The translations under genes were made by a program, and so were the position numbers. The notes under the pieces are model-generated. The model was not told the origin of the DNA. It ran no database searches and worked only from the letters and a program-made list of their open reading frames with translations. Below are positions 17,619 to 26,925 of a stretch of DNA of 64,000 bases, in pieces. The DNA lies in the NCBI RefSeq assembly GCF_900302505.1, contig NZ_OMOJ01000001.1, positions 496,001 to 560,000 on the forward strand, written 5' to 3'. Positions within the stretch are counted from its first letter, which is position 1. The number at the start of each line of letters is the position of its first letter. Source of the stretch: Pseudoprimorskyibacter insulae (GTDB lineage Bacteria > Pseudomonadota > Alphaproteobacteria > Rhodobacterales > Rhodobacteraceae).

Positions 17619-18317
17619 TCACGCCATGGCCGCTTGCCCCTGATGGGCCAGTACCGATTCCGATTTGCAGCCGACAATCGCCGGGGCCTGTTGCGACAGT
17701 TCGGGCCGGTCGATGGCATCGACCATGAACAACGCGAAATCCGTTCGGCGCACCAGATTGCTGGCCAAGATCGGATCGCCCACATGTTCGGACCAAACAG
17801 GCAAACCTTCGCTTTCGCCTTCTTCAAGGTTGCAGCCGCGCACAACCGTCCAATCGCGGCCAGAGTTAAAGATCATATCGCAGGCACGGTACTGGTCGTT
17901 GATATCGACCAGACGGAAGAACTTTACGATGGGCATCAGGATCGCCAGGATCGCCCGCAGTTTCCACGAATAGACGTCTTGGCCATCGCGAGTGATGTGC
18001 CAGCCGCAGGAAAAGACCAGACGGGCATCGGGTTTGGCGTATTTCATCACCGCGCTGGCGGTGTTGGTCGAATATCCCTTGACACCCCAAGGGGCCAAAA
18101 CCGTCAGAACCGCGTCCGCGCCCTCAACGGCCTTGGACACAGCGGCGTGATCGTCGGTTCGGCCGGGATAGACGGTGATCTTGTCCTTCCATTCGTCCAG
18201 TTTGTGCACGCTTTCAGGCCGACATACGCCAGATACAGTGTACCCGCGCGCCAGCGCGTGCTGAAGCATGTAGCGGCCAAGTTTTCCGGAGATACCGATG
18301 ATGCAGATATGTTTCAT
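17619..18317 (-). CDS. NAD(P)H-binding atypical SDR oxidoreductase
   Basis: 232 residues. The N-terminal Rossmann motif is CIIGISGKLGRYMLQHAL with an Arg (VCRPES) after strand 2, suggesting NADP(H). The fold resembles NmrA/BVR-B-like atypical SDRs that lack the Tyr-Lys pair; the substrate is unknown. It is divergently paired with a TetR regulator, and four palindromic operators fill the gap, so it is very probably that regulator's target. The ribosome site is AGGAA. Confidence 0.85.
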   Translation of the reverse strand: MKHICIIGISGKLGRYMLQHALARGYTVSGVCRPESVHKLDEWKDKITVYPGRTDDHAAVSKAVEGADAVLTVLAPWGVKGYSTNTASAVMKYAKPDARLVFSCGWHITRDGQDVYSWKLRAILAILMPIVKFFRLVDINDQYRACDMIFNSGRDWTVVRGCNLEEGESEGLPVWSEHVGDPILASNLVRRTDFALFMVDAIDRPELSQQAPAIVGCKSESVLAHQGQAAMA

Positions 18318-18345
18318 TTTTCTAAATTCCTGATTCTATTTTGCT

Positions 18346-18456
18346 TTTACGCTGTAAGTTGGCGGTGTCTTATGAAAACTTACACTGTAATTGTTCAGGC
18401 AGTTTTGGCGCTTACACTGTAAGTTATTGCTTGACCTTTTACGCTTACGCTGTAAG
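18346..18456. promoter_or_regulatory. Array of four TetR operators
   Basis: Four 13-bp palindromes of consensus CTTAC(A/G)CTGTAAG lie at 18346-18358, 18379-18391, 18411-18423 and 18444-18456. The third is a perfect palindrome (CTTACA-C-TGTAAG). Start-to-start distances are 33, 32 and 33 bp, about three helical turns, so all sites face the same side of the DNA. The first site lies next to the oxidoreductase start and the last overlaps the presumed TetR -10. This suggests cooperative repression of both divergent promoters. Confidence 0.85.
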
Positions 18457-18458
18457 TT
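18431..18458 (+). promoter_or_regulatory. Candidate promoter of the TetR gene
   Basis: TTGACC at 18431-18436 and TAAGTT at 18453-18458 with a 16-bp spacer. The -10 overlaps operator 4, consistent with autorepression. Confidence 0.45.
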
Positions 18459-18489
18459 TGGCAAGGAATTTCTGAGGAAACGGCATGTA

Positions 18490-19173
18490 ATGGAAAATAC
18501 CCAAGAAAAACAAAAGCTCAGCCGCGAAGCCATTCTGGAGGCTGCGTTGGAACTGGCGGATGAAGGCGGTTTGCAGGCTGTCTCGATGCGCAAGGTCGCA
18601 GCCCGAGTCGGGGCTGAGGCGATGTCGCTCTATAATCACATCAAAAACAAAGAAGACCTGATTGACGGGATCGTGGACCGTGTGGCGGCGCGGTTTGTCG
18701 TGCCGGATGTGAATGGCGATTGGCAGGAAGAGATGCGCAAACGCGCGGTGTCGATGCATCAGGTGATGATGCGCCACCGTTGGTCGCCCATTCCGTTTGT
18801 GTCGCGCATCAACACCGGCCCCGCACAGCTGCGCCATGTCGATGCAACGATCGGCTGTCTGGTGACGGCTGGATTTACCTATGAGATGGCCGATTACGCG
18901 TGGAATACGCTGGATAGCCACATCTTTGGCTTCACCCTGAAGGAAATCAGCTTTCCGTTTGAACCCGAAGAGTTCGCAGAGGTCGCGCAGCGCTATCAAA
19001 CCCTTATCACAGAAGACAAATACCCCTATCTGGCGGGCATGTCTCAGGCCGTGATGAGCGGGGCGCATAATGGCGTTCAAAGCGTCGAATTCGGCCTGAA
19101 CATCATTCTGGAAGGGCTAGAGGCAAAACGGGCGGCGCATTGGGGGCACCGCCTGTCTACGCTCAGGACATGA
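18490..19173 (+). CDS. TetR-family transcriptional regulator
   Basis: 227 residues from the ATG at 18490 (ribosome site GAGGAAACGG). The helix-turn-helix is at about residues 10-60 ([18 protein letters not shown]...[28 protein letters not shown]), followed by a TetR_C-type ligand domain of the class I tetracycline-repressor-like group. It probably represses itself and the divergent oxidoreductase through the four-site operator array. The effector is unknown. A longer in-frame start at 18391 would run through operators and the -35/-10 and was rejected. The 3' end overlaps wrbA by 11 bp tail to tail. Confidence 0.9.
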   Translation: MENTQEKQKLSREAILEAALELADEGGLQAVSMRKVAARVGAEAMSLYNHIKNKEDLIDGIVDRVAARFVVPDVNGDWQEEMRKRAVSMHQVMMRHRWSPIPFVSRINTGPAQLRHVDATIGCLVTAGFTYEMADYAWNTLDSHIFGFTLKEISFPFEPEEFAEVAQRYQTLITEDKYPYLAGMSQAVMSGAHNGVQSVEFGLNIILEGLEAKRAAHWGHRLSTLRT

Positions 19174-19756
19174 GCTTTTTGGTGATTGTGACCAGCCGTT
19201 CGGTTTGATGTTTGACGGCGGCTTTGCCTGCGTCGTCGTATTCACCTGCTTTGGCCGAATAGCCGTAGGGGTTGCCGCCCGAATTCGAGACGGCCTCAGA
19301 TGTGTAGCCCGGCGGCACCAGAACCGCGCCCCAGTGCATGAAACTGGTATAGAGCGAAATCAGCGTGGTTTCCTGCCCACCATGGGCGTTCCCGGCGCTT
19401 GTGGTGGCTGTCACGGCCTTGTTGGCAAGGCTGCCCTGGCTCCAGACGGGGCCAAGCGTGTCGATGAAGGCGCGCATCTGGCTGGCGACCACGCCATAGC
19501 GCGTCGGAGCCGAGAAGAAGTACCCATCCGCCCAGACCAGATCTTCTGGCGTGGCTTCGGGGATGTCGGCCATCTTGTCTTGTTGCGCTTTCCACGGCTC
19601 TTGCCCGTCGATCACCGCTTGCGGTGCGGTTTCACGCACTTTGCGCAGGCGAACCTCGGCGCCTGCGGCCTCGGCGGCCTCGGCTGCGGTCTTGGCGATT
19701 TCGTAATTCGTGCCATAAGTGGAATAATATAACACTGCGATTTTCGGTTTGGTCAT
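19163..19756 (-). CDS. wrbA: NAD(P)H:quinone oxidoreductase, WrbA type
   Basis: 197 residues, the family's length. The flavodoxin-like fold has an FMN phosphate loop [13 protein letters not shown] at residues 9-21, the [21 protein letters not shown] loop, and [13 protein letters not shown] near 115. It reduces quinones by two electrons, protecting against redox cycling. The start at 19756 has a strong AGGAGGG ribosome site. Convergent with the TetR gene. Confidence 0.95.
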   Translation of the reverse strand: MTKPKIAVLYYSTYGTNYEIAKTAAEAAEAAGAEVRLRKVRETAPQAVIDGQEPWKAQQDKMADIPEATPEDLVWADGYFFSAPTRYGVVASQMRAFIDTLGPVWSQGSLANKAVTATTSAGNAHGGQETTLISLYTSFMHWGAVLVPPGYTSEAVSNSGGNPYGYSAKAGEYDDAGKAAVKHQTERLVTITKKLMS

Positions 19757-19971
19757 CGGACCCTCCTGATGCGTTGTCGCGTCTTGAGGAGGAATGTAGG
19801 CTTTTTGCAAAAATGCGCTATTCTGAAAATTTTGATCTGTAATGTGCAAAATTGCACGGAACTTCCCGCGTTTTGGCGCGTTTTGACCGAATTGTCACGT
19901 AATGTTATATCATTACGTGCGGTGCGCTGTGAATTGGCCGCATGGCCAATCCGTCAGGTTTTCGCAGGGAT

Positions 19972-21630
19972 TTACCCGTTGTCGCGCCAGCGGTTGGCAA
20001 TCGGATAGCGGCGATCCAGCCAAAACGCCTTTTTCGACAGCCGGGTTCCGGGCGCCGATTGGAAGCGTTTGTATTCGCTGATGTAGAGCAGGTGTTGAAC
20101 ACGTTTCGCGTCGGCCTCGGGGAAGCCAGCGGCGACGCAATCCGCGATCGAGCCGTCCAGATCCACAAGGATTTCCAGAATGCCGTCCAGCACGGGGTAG
20201 TCGGGCAGGCTATCGCTGTCCTTCTGGTCCTCGCGCAGTTCCGCCGACGGGGGTTTGTCGATCACCGAGACCGGGATCACCTCGCCTTTGGGGCCAAGCA
20301 TCCAATCACGGTGAGTGTTATTGCGCCAACGACAGCAATCAAACACGCGGGTCTTGTACATGTCCTTGATCGGATTGTACCCGCCGTTCATATCGCCATA
20401 GATCGTGGCATAGCCCACCGCGACTTCGGACTTGTTGCCCGTGGTCAGCAGCATTTCGCCAAACTTGTTGGACAGTGCCATCAGAAGCAGCCCGCGCAAA
20501 CGGCTTTGGATGTTTTCTTCGGTCAGATCGGGCGAAGTGCCTTCGAACAGCGGGGCCAGCGTATTGGTGATTGCGCCGCGACCTTCGGCAATCGGCACGA
20601 AATCATAGCGGCAGCCCAGATTTTCGGCGACGGCTTTGGCGTCATCCAGCGACCCTTGGCTGGTGTATTCGGAGGGCAGCATCACACAGCGCACATTGTC
20701 CGCGCCGATGGCGTCGGTTGCAATGGTGGCGACGATAGCGGAATCAATCCCGCCGGATAGGCCCAGCAGCACTTTCTTGAACCCGGTTTTGCGCAGGTAG
20801 TCGCGCAACGACAGGACCATCGCGTGATAATCCTGCTCCATGCTGGTGGGGTGCTGGGTGAATGCGCCGTCCTGTGCGCGCCAGCCGTCATCGGTGCGCA
20901 GCATGTCGATGGTCGAGATCACCTCCTCGAACACCGGCAATTGCACCGCGGGCGCGCCATGGGGGTTGAGCACGAAAGACCCGCCGTCAAAGACCTGATC
21001 GTCCTGTCCGCCAACCATGTTCAGGTAAATCAGCGGCAGGCCGCTTTCGACCACGCGGGCGACCATCTTGTTCAGGCGGGTTTCGAACTTGTCGCGGTAA
21101 TAGGGCGATCCGTTCGGAACAAGGAAAAACTCGGCCCCCGATTCCTCCATCGCCTCAACCACGTCCGGATACCATGCGTCTTCGCAGATCGGCATGCCGA
21201 TGCGCACGCCATTGACCGACACCGGCCCCTGAAGTGCATCGCGGGAAAACACGCGCACTTCGTCGAACACATTATAGTTGGGCAGATAGTATTTATGCGT
21301 TACGGCGCTGATCTTGCCGCCCTGCAACACATAATAGCTGTTGTGCAGCTTGGTGCCTTCGGGGCAGGGGCCACCGATTGCCAAGGCCGGACCATCGGCG
21401 CAGCGCGTGGCCAAATCGTTGATCGCCTCAACGGCGGCGGCCACGAAAGCCGGTTTTACGATCAGATCCTGACATTGATAGCCAGTGATGAACATCTCGG
21501 GCAGGGCGACCAGATCTGCACCCGCCTCTTTGCCCTCCAGCCACGCCTGATGGGCGCGATCGGCGTTTCCGGCCAGATCTCCGACGGTTGGGTTCAACTG
21601 AGCAAGTGTCAGGCGAAAGCGATCGCTCAT
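19972..21630 (-). CDS. nadE: Glutamine-dependent NAD+ synthetase
   Basis: 552 residues, two domains. The N-terminal nitrilase-like glutaminase (1-260) has the Glu-Lys-Cys triad visible as ALPEMFITGY, THKYYLPNYNVFDE and MPICEDAWYP. The C-terminal ATP-pyrophosphatase (about 275-552) has the P-loop LGLSGGIDSAIVATI and YGDMNGGYNPIKDMYKT. It converts deamido-NAD to NAD with glutamine nitrogen, the last step of NAD synthesis. It stands alone and is divergent from the MORN gene. A 7-bp stem without T tract lies just downstream (19933-19950). Confidence 0.96.
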   Translation of the reverse strand: MSDRFRLTLAQLNPTVGDLAGNADRAHQAWLEGKEAGADLVALPEMFITGYQCQDLIVKPAFVAAAVEAINDLATRCADGPALAIGGPCPEGTKLHNSYYVLQGGKISAVTHKYYLPNYNVFDEVRVFSRDALQGPVSVNGVRIGMPICEDAWYPDVVEAMEESGAEFFLVPNGSPYYRDKFETRLNKMVARVVESGLPLIYLNMVGGQDDQVFDGGSFVLNPHGAPAVQLPVFEEVISTIDMLRTDDGWRAQDGAFTQHPTSMEQDYHAMVLSLRDYLRKTGFKKVLLGLSGGIDSAIVATIATDAIGADNVRCVMLPSEYTSQGSLDDAKAVAENLGCRYDFVPIAEGRGAITNTLAPLFEGTSPDLTEENIQSRLRGLLLMALSNKFGEMLLTTGNKSEVAVGYATIYGDMNGGYNPIKDMYKTRVFDCCRWRNNTHRDWMLGPKGEVIPVSVIDKPPSAELREDQKDSDSLPDYPVLDGILEILVDLDGSIADCVAAGFPEADAKRVQHLLYISEYKRFQSAPGTRLSKKAFWLDRRYPIANRWRDNG

Positions 21631-21787
21631 GTGTCGGCCTTTCTTTTGGACTTACGCCCCATGTATCAGATCACAGCGCGAGGAAAAGATGACTTGGGCA
21701 AAAGTGATTGCCCCGTCGCAGGTTCACCATTAGTTTTTGCGGTAACAGGGAACACCGTGACCACGGATAACAAGCGGGGCTTGGCAC

Positions 21788-23299
21788 ATGACTGGGAGGT
21801 TCACTTCGGCGCTGACGATGGGGGCGCTGATTGCGATGACAGCCGCGCCCGGCTGGGCTCAGAGCAACGAAGTTATCACAAAACAATATGATGACGGCGG
21901 CGTGTACGAAGGCACATTCCAAGATGGGCTTCAGCACGGCAACGGCACCTATATGTTGCCCAACGGCTATGAATATAGCGGTGAATGGGTCGATGGCGAA
22001 ATCAAGGGCAAGGGCGTTGCCAAATTCCCCAACGGGTCGGTCTATGACGGCACCTTTGCCAAGGGCAAACCCGATGGCGTGGGCAAGATCATCTTTGCCG
22101 ATGGCAGTTTCTACGAAGGCACGTGGCTGGATGGCAAGATCACCGGTCAAGGCGTGATGGTCTACGGCAATGGCGTCCGGTATGAAGGCAGCTTCCGCAA
22201 TGCGCTGCATCACGGGCGCGGCACGATGACCAGCCCCGGCGGTTACGTCTACGAAGGCGACTGGGTCAACGGCGTCAAGGAAGGCAACGGCAAGATCACC
22301 TATCCCGATGGGTCGATCTATGAGGGCCGCATCGCCGAGGGTGAACGCGATGGTCAGGGCAAGCTGACCATGGCGGACGGTCTTGTCTACGAAGGCATGT
22401 GGCGCGCGGGCCAGATCGAGGGCGCAGGCACGCTGTCGCAAACCAATGGCGATGTCTATGATGGTGATCTGGTGGCAGGCCGCCGCCAAGGTCAGGGCAA
22501 GGTCACCTATGCCAATGGCGACACCTATGAAGGAGCCTTTGCCGATGACAAGCGTCACGGGCAGGGCACATTTGTGGGCTCGGACGGGTATCGCTACACC
22601 GGCAATTGGGTTGAAGGCCAGATCGAAGGTCAGGGCGAAGTGCATTACCCCGATGGGTCGGTATACACCGGCATGTTCTCGGGCGACTTGGCCAACGGTA
22701 AGGGCAAGATCGTCTATGCCGACGGGTCGACCTATGATGGTGACTGGGTGGATGGTGTGATCGAAGGCGAAGGCACGGCCACCTATCCGAACGGTGTGAC
22801 GTATAAAGGCGGGTTCAAGAATGCCCGCAACCATGGCTTTGGCGTGATGTCCTATGCCGATGGCTACACCTACGAAGGCAACTGGGACAACGGTCAGCGC
22901 CACGGCGACGGCAAGGCGACCTTCGCGGATGGGACCGTTTACACCGGCCAATTCGAAAAGGGTCAGCGCCACGGCAAGGGCGATATCACCATGCCCAACG
23001 GCTTTACCTATTCCGGCGACTGGGTGAACGGCGCCATCGAAGGCCAAGGCCGCGCGGTCTATTCCAACGGTGATACCTATGAGGGCGGTTTTGTGAACGG
23101 CAAGCGCCAAGGGCAGGGGACCATGCGCTATGCATCGGGTCAGGAAGCCTCGGGCGAGTGGGTGAACGGTGCGCTTGATGCGATTGAGGCACCGGAACCA
23201 GCTGCGGATGCCATCCCGACCGCGGATCCGGCCCCGACAACCGAACCGGCCCAAGATGTCGTCCCAGCCGAGGAAGCCCCGGCCGAAACCGGCAATTAA
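21788..23299 (+). CDS. Exported MORN-repeat protein (18 full repeats)
   Basis: 503 residues. A Sec signal peptide (MTGRFTSALTMGALIAMTAAPGWAQ) precedes an uninterrupted run of 23-residue MORN repeats from about residue 37 to 450. I count 18 full units of pattern Y-x-G-x-(F/W)...G-x-G-x-(hydrophobic)...NG, plus a partial nineteenth. The C-terminal ~50 residues are a Pro/Ala/Glu-rich tail with no fold. MORN arrays form elongated beta-sheets that bind lipids or act as scaffolds; a periplasmic or surface role is expected. No enzymatic domain was seen. The 3' end overlaps thpR tail to tail by 4 bp. Confidence 0.88.
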   Translation: MTGRFTSALTMGALIAMTAAPGWAQSNEVITKQYDDGGVYEGTFQDGLQHGNGTYMLPNGYEYSGEWVDGEIKGKGVAKFPNGSVYDGTFAKGKPDGVGKIIFADGSFYEGTWLDGKITGQGVMVYGNGVRYEGSFRNALHHGRGTMTSPGGYVYEGDWVNGVKEGNGKITYPDGSIYEGRIAEGERDGQGKLTMADGLVYEGMWRAGQIEGAGTLSQTNGDVYDGDLVAGRRQGQGKVTYANGDTYEGAFADDKRHGQGTFVGSDGYRYTGNWVEGQIEGQGEVHYPDGSVYTGMFSGDLANGKGKIVYADGSTYDGDWVDGVIEGEGTATYPNGVTYKGGFKNARNHGFGVMSYADGYTYEGNWDNGQRHGDGKATFADGTVYTGQFEKGQRHGKGDITMPNGFTYSGDWVNGAIEGQGRAVYSNGDTYEGGFVNGKRQGQGTMRYASGQEASGEWVNGALDAIEAPEPAADAIPTADPAPTTEPAQDVVPAEEAPAETGN

Positions 23300-23841
23300 C
23301 GCAAACTGTAATCCGCAAGGGGGGTATAGCGCGCCCCTTGCGGTGTTAGCTCTGACTCATAAAGCGCAAAGCTGTCGGTCCTTTCGGGCGCGATGGGCTG
23401 CGGGGGTGTCCCGGCCAACAATGTCTGCGCCGCCGAACTGGCCATCTGCGATGACGCCATTCGCGCAATCGTCACATGCGGGCGGAACTTGCGCCGCTCG
23501 AGCCTGATTCCGGAATGGCGCACCGCGCGGGCCACGGCTTTGTGCAGGGCCGAAAGTTCGGGGGTGTCCTTGATGGTCAGGGCGATTGCCGTTTGATGCT
23601 TGGCCGAAAACGGCACCACCCCCGCCGATTGAAGCGGGACCGGCGGCAGGCTGATCGCGTCTAGCCCCGGATGCAGATCTTCAAGCGCGGTTTGCGGCTG
23701 ATCGCCAAGGAAGGCCAAAGTCAGGTGCAGATTTTCCGGCGGAACGCAGCGGATGCCCAAACCGGCTGCTTTGGTTTGTAGGGCTTTCGCCTGTTCGCGA
23801 ATGGGGGTAGGCAGGGCAAGGGCGATGAAGCTGCGGATCAT
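23296..23841 (-). CDS. thpR: RNA 2',3'-cyclic phosphodiesterase (2'-5' RNA ligase family)
   Basis: 181 residues. Both catalytic H-x-T/S-x motifs of the 2H superfamily are present: HLTLAFLG at about residue 40 and HVTIAR near residue 125. Opens 2',3'-cyclic phosphates on RNA ends (tRNA-related in E. coli, where it can also act as a ligase). It overlaps the upstream PfkB kinase gene by 4 bp, so the two form an operon; no functional link is evident. Confidence 0.92.
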   Translation of the reverse strand: MIRSFIALALPTPIREQAKALQTKAAGLGIRCVPPENLHLTLAFLGDQPQTALEDLHPGLDAISLPPVPLQSAGVVPFSAKHQTAIALTIKDTPELSALHKAVARAVRHSGIRLERRKFRPHVTIARMASSQMASSAAQTLLAGTPPQPIAPERTDSFALYESELTPQGARYTPLADYSLR

Positions 23842-24797
23842 GTTGCCCCCTCAAGCTGTGTCAGATGACAAAGCGGGCGCAAACGCTCGGCGTCCTCGCG
23901 GCGGCAGAGTTCGGTTCCGGGGGTCATGACCGCCGAACTGGCGGCGGCAGCGCCGAATTGCAGGGCATCGGGCAAGGTATCGCCGCGGGCCAAGGCCAGC
24001 GACATGCCGCCCACGAAACTGTCGCCCGCGCCGACCTTGCTGACAACGGGAACATCGGCGGCCATGGTGTGCCAACGCCCATCCGCGCAGGCCATCACCG
24101 ACCCGTCTGCGCCGCGTGCGATCACAACCGCCTCGGCCGCGCCACTGGTCACCAAATCCCGCGCCAAGCCTGCGCTATCCAAACGGTCCGGCAGGGGACG
24201 GCCTGCCAGCTCTTCCGCCTCGCCGCTATCCATGCGCAGAATAAAGGCCGCGCGGTCTGTCTGCGTCGCGGCCATGCGCAGCGCCTCGCCCGAGGTATCA
24301 AGGATCGCCCGCCCGCCTGCGTCACGGGTCTTGCGGGACAGGTCAGCGATTAGACCCGCTGGGCATCCGGGGGGCATGCTGCCGCTGATGACAACCAAAC
24401 CGCCGGGCCGGGTTTGTGCCGCGACTGCGTTGATCAGCCGGTCGATGTCGGATTGCGCCCAAACCGGCCCCGGCATCACGAACCGGTACTGCCCGCCCGT
24501 GGATTGATCCGTCACCGCAAGGCTTTGACGTGTGTCGCCGGGCGCGTTGAAAGCAACGGTTTCGATCCCGCCTGCGTTCAGCAAATCGCCAAGCTGCGCA
24601 CCGGTCGCGCCGCCCAAGGCCACCAATGCCCGCGCCTTGCCGTCCAAATGTGACACCGCACGCGCCACATTGATCCCGCCGCCGCCGGGTTCGGCCACTG
24701 GCGCGGTGCAGCGCAGCTTGGGGCCGGGGCTGATGGATGGGGCAGCGCAGGACAGATCCAGCGCAGGGTTCAATGTAATCGTCAGTATGTCAGTCAT
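23838..24797 (-). CDS. PfkB-family sugar-phosphate kinase (1-phosphofructokinase / hexose kinase type)
   Basis: 319 residues. PfkB fold: NPALDLS at residues 9-15, GGGGINVARA at about 38-47 (signature 1), and near the C-terminus KVGAGDSFVGGM with the catalytic Asp (signature 2). The opening TITLNPALD and overall length match the 1-phosphofructokinase / 6-phosphofructokinase II / tagatose-6-phosphate kinase subgroup. There is no PTS gene beside it, so the substrate is left open. Co-transcribed with thpR. Confidence 0.88.
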   Translation of the reverse strand: MTDILTITLNPALDLSCAAPSISPGPKLRCTAPVAEPGGGGINVARAVSHLDGKARALVALGGATGAQLGDLLNAGGIETVAFNAPGDTRQSLAVTDQSTGGQYRFVMPGPVWAQSDIDRLINAVAAQTRPGGLVVISGSMPPGCPAGLIADLSRKTRDAGGRAILDTSGEALRMAATQTDRAAFILRMDSGEAEELAGRPLPDRLDSAGLARDLVTSGAAEAVVIARGADGSVMACADGRWHTMAADVPVVSKVGAGDSFVGGMSLALARGDTLPDALQFGAAAASSAVMTPGTELCRREDAERLRPLCHLTQLEGAT

Positions 24798-24916
24798 GGG
24801 CCGTCCTTGTGGTGGGCAAGGGTGCCTTAATCTGACCAGCAGACCAAGCCCTCATCGGCCTTGCAACTGGACAAATCGCGCCTTCTGTGAAATGTCGCGC
24901 CCAACAGGAGACTCCG

Positions 24917-26242
24917 ATGACCGTTACCCGTTTCGCGCCGTCGCCGACCGGCTATATCCACGTTGGCAACCTGCGCACCGCGCTATTCAACTATCTGATC
25001 GCCCGCAAAGCTGGCGGCACATTCATTCTGCGTATCGACGATACCGACCCGGAGCGGTCGAAAGAAGAATATGTCGATGCCATCAAGCAAGATCTGGAAT
25101 GGCTGGGCCTGACCTGGGACCGTGTTGAGCGTCAGTCCGAGCGCCTTGAGCGCTACGAAGATGCCGCGCAATCGCTGCGTGACATGGGCCGGTTCTATGA
25201 AGCGTTCGAGACGCCGACCGAATTGGACCTGAAGCGCAAAAAACAGCTGAACATGGGCAAACCGCCGGTCTATGACCGCGCGGCATTGGCCCTGTCCGAC
25301 GACGAAAAGACCAAACTGCGCACTGAACGTGGCGATGGCGTTTGGCGGTTCAAGCTGGATCAACAGCGGATTGACTGGACCGACGGCATTCTGGGCGACA
25401 TCTCGATCGATGCGGCCTCGGTTTCAGACCCGGTTCTGATCCGTGCAGATGGCCAGTTCCTCTATACGCTTGCGTCTGTCTGCGATGACGTCGATTTCGG
25501 CATCACCCATGTTGTGCGCGGCTCGGACCACGTCACCAACACGGCGACACAGATTCAGATCATCCAAGCGCTGGGTGGCACTGTGCCTGCCTTCGCGCAC
25601 CATTCGCTGCTGACCGGCCCGCAGGGTGAGGCGCTGTCGAAACGTCTTGGCACTTTGGCCCTGCGCGATCTGCGTGAAAACGGGATCGAGCCTGAGGCGC
25701 TTCTTAGCCTGATGGCGCGTCTGGGATCGTCCCAACCGGTTGAGCTGCGACTGACACTGGACGAAATCGCCGATGGGTTCGACCTGTCGCAGTTCGGGTC
25801 GGCCCCGACCAAGTTCGACGTCCAAGATCTTTATCCGCTGACGGCCAAGAAACTGCATGACCTGCCGCTTGAGGCCGTTGCAGACCAAATCGCTGAAATC
25901 GGCGTGCCTTCCGACAAGGCCGAATTGTTCTGGACCGTCACGCGCGAAAACATCACCACCCGCAAGGATCTGGCCCCGTGGTGGGCGCTGTTCCGCGATG
26001 GGGCAGAGCCGGTGATCGAAGATGAAGACCGCGATTTCATCGCGCAGGCCATGACCATGTTGCCCGACGGCCCCTATACGCCGGACACCTGGAAAGACTG
26101 GACCACTGCGGTGAAGGATGCGACGGGCCGCAAGGGCAAAGGTCTGTTCATGCCGCTGCGCAAGGCCGTGACCGGCCAGCAAAGCGGGCCGGATATGTCC
26201 AATGTCATGCAGCTGATGCAGGTGATCCGCGCCAAGGGCTAA
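24917..26242 (+). CDS. gltX: Glutamyl-tRNA synthetase (short form, 441 residues)
   Basis: Class I synthetase with RFAPSPTGYIHVGNLRTALFNY (HIGH motif as HVGN) at the N-terminus and ALSKRLGT (KLSKR motif) at about residue 240. The start at 24917 has AGGAG nine bases before it; an upstream in-frame Met at 24887 was rejected. At 441 residues it is of the shorter type found as one of two GltX paralogs in many alphaproteobacteria. Whether this copy charges tRNA-Glu, tRNA-Gln or both cannot be decided here. Confidence 0.93.
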   Translation: MTVTRFAPSPTGYIHVGNLRTALFNYLIARKAGGTFILRIDDTDPERSKEEYVDAIKQDLEWLGLTWDRVERQSERLERYEDAAQSLRDMGRFYEAFETPTELDLKRKKQLNMGKPPVYDRAALALSDDEKTKLRTERGDGVWRFKLDQQRIDWTDGILGDISIDAASVSDPVLIRADGQFLYTLASVCDDVDFGITHVVRGSDHVTNTATQIQIIQALGGTVPAFAHHSLLTGPQGEALSKRLGTLALRDLRENGIEPEALLSLMARLGSSQPVELRLTLDEIADGFDLSQFGSAPTKFDVQDLYPLTAKKLHDLPLEAVADQIAEIGVPSDKAELFWTVTRENITTRKDLAPWWALFRDGAEPVIEDEDRDFIAQAMTMLPDGPYTPDTWKDWTTAVKDATGRKGKGLFMPLRKAVTGQQSGPDMSNVMQLMQVIRAKG

Positions 26243-26246
26243 GGCC

Positions 26247-26825
26247 CTATAGCGCGGGCATGTCTGCCATCACGGTACATCCCAATTTGCGCAGGGCGTC
26301 ATCCACGACGCCCTGTTCGCTTTCATGCAGGCGCTGCGCACGGGGATAGCGCGGATTGGCGCGGTCATTGAGGATAGGCGCTTCCCAGCCGGTGGTGGTG
26401 GCAAAAAATGCCTCGGCCCCGGATGCGCCAAACTCGGCCAGATAGCCCTGCACCACTACGTCAATATAACTGAGCAGCACCGGGTGCTGCCCATCGGGCA
26501 GGCGCATTCGATCCGGATGAATGGCATAGATCGCGATGTCGTCAACGCCGTCCGCCCCGTGATCTACTACATGTGTTGCGGGCACGCGGTCATAGGCGGC
26601 CTCGCGCACATCCAGCGCGGCCCAGTCATTGTGCGGCACATGGGCAATCAGGCCCGAAATCGTGCAATCTGCGTCGGGAATCGCCGTCAGAAAAGCCACT
26701 TGCCGATCCGGCGTATACCGCCACGCCCGCCGCCATCCCTTGGCCGTGGCCACCGCGCTGCGGGTGAAATCATGGGTGCGGCGGTTCACCAAAGACCCAT
26801 ATCCAAAGAAATAATGTTCCGGCAT
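26247..26825 (-). CDS. Gamma-glutamylcyclotransferase-like protein
   Basis: 192 residues from the ATG at 26825. The N-terminal FFGYGSLVNRRTH is the YGSL substrate-binding loop of the GGCT-like fold. The expected acidic catalytic residue would be near the middle (LDVREAAYDRVPA, with Glu in REAAYDR, resembling the E of AIG2/GGCT enzymes). Such enzymes release 5-oxoproline from gamma-glutamyl compounds. It is divergent from the Rrf2 gene, sharing a 100-bp region with an FNR-like box. Confidence 0.78.
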   Translation of the reverse strand: MPEHYFFGYGSLVNRRTHDFTRSAVATAKGWRRAWRYTPDRQVAFLTAIPDADCTISGLIAHVPHNDWAALDVREAAYDRVPATHVVDHGADGVDDIAIYAIHPDRMRLPDGQHPVLLSYIDVVVQGYLAEFGASGAEAFFATTTGWEAPILNDRANPRYPRAQRLHESEQGVVDDALRKLGCTVMADMPAL

Positions 26826-26842
26826 CACGCGGTGTCCTGACT

Positions 26843-26858
26843 TTTGACCTATGTCAAA
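26843..26858. promoter_or_regulatory. FNR/CRP-family-like palindrome
   Basis: TTTGAC-CTAT-GTCAAA, a 6-bp inverted repeat with a 4-bp centre. It has the geometry of FNR/DNR-type boxes (TTGAT-N4-ATCAA) with the T-A pair changed to C-G. It lies between the divergent GGCT-like and Rrf2 genes, 68 bp from the Rrf2 start codon. Confidence 0.5.
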
Positions 26859-26925
26859 CACATCTTTTCGGTTTGGTGCAACTGTACCCGCATAATGAAC
26901 TGGCCCCCAGAATGGAGCGTGACCT

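Noticed and set aside
18346-18456. Regularly spaced repeats resembling a very short CRISPR array
   Set aside because: Repeats are 13-bp palindromes with 19-20 bp gaps, no cas genes lie near, and they sit exactly in a TetR divergent promoter; operators fit better.
19933-19950. ATTGGCC-GCAT-GGCCAAT palindrome downstream of nadE
   Set aside because: Has a 7-bp stem but no T tract on either strand and no second copy, so neither terminator nor operator is supported.
21671-23254. Long antisense frame and DNA-level periodicity over the MORN gene
   Set aside because: The 69-bp periodicity comes from the 23-residue MORN repeats, which are diverged at DNA level; it is not a VNTR or mobile element, and the antisense frame is its mirror.
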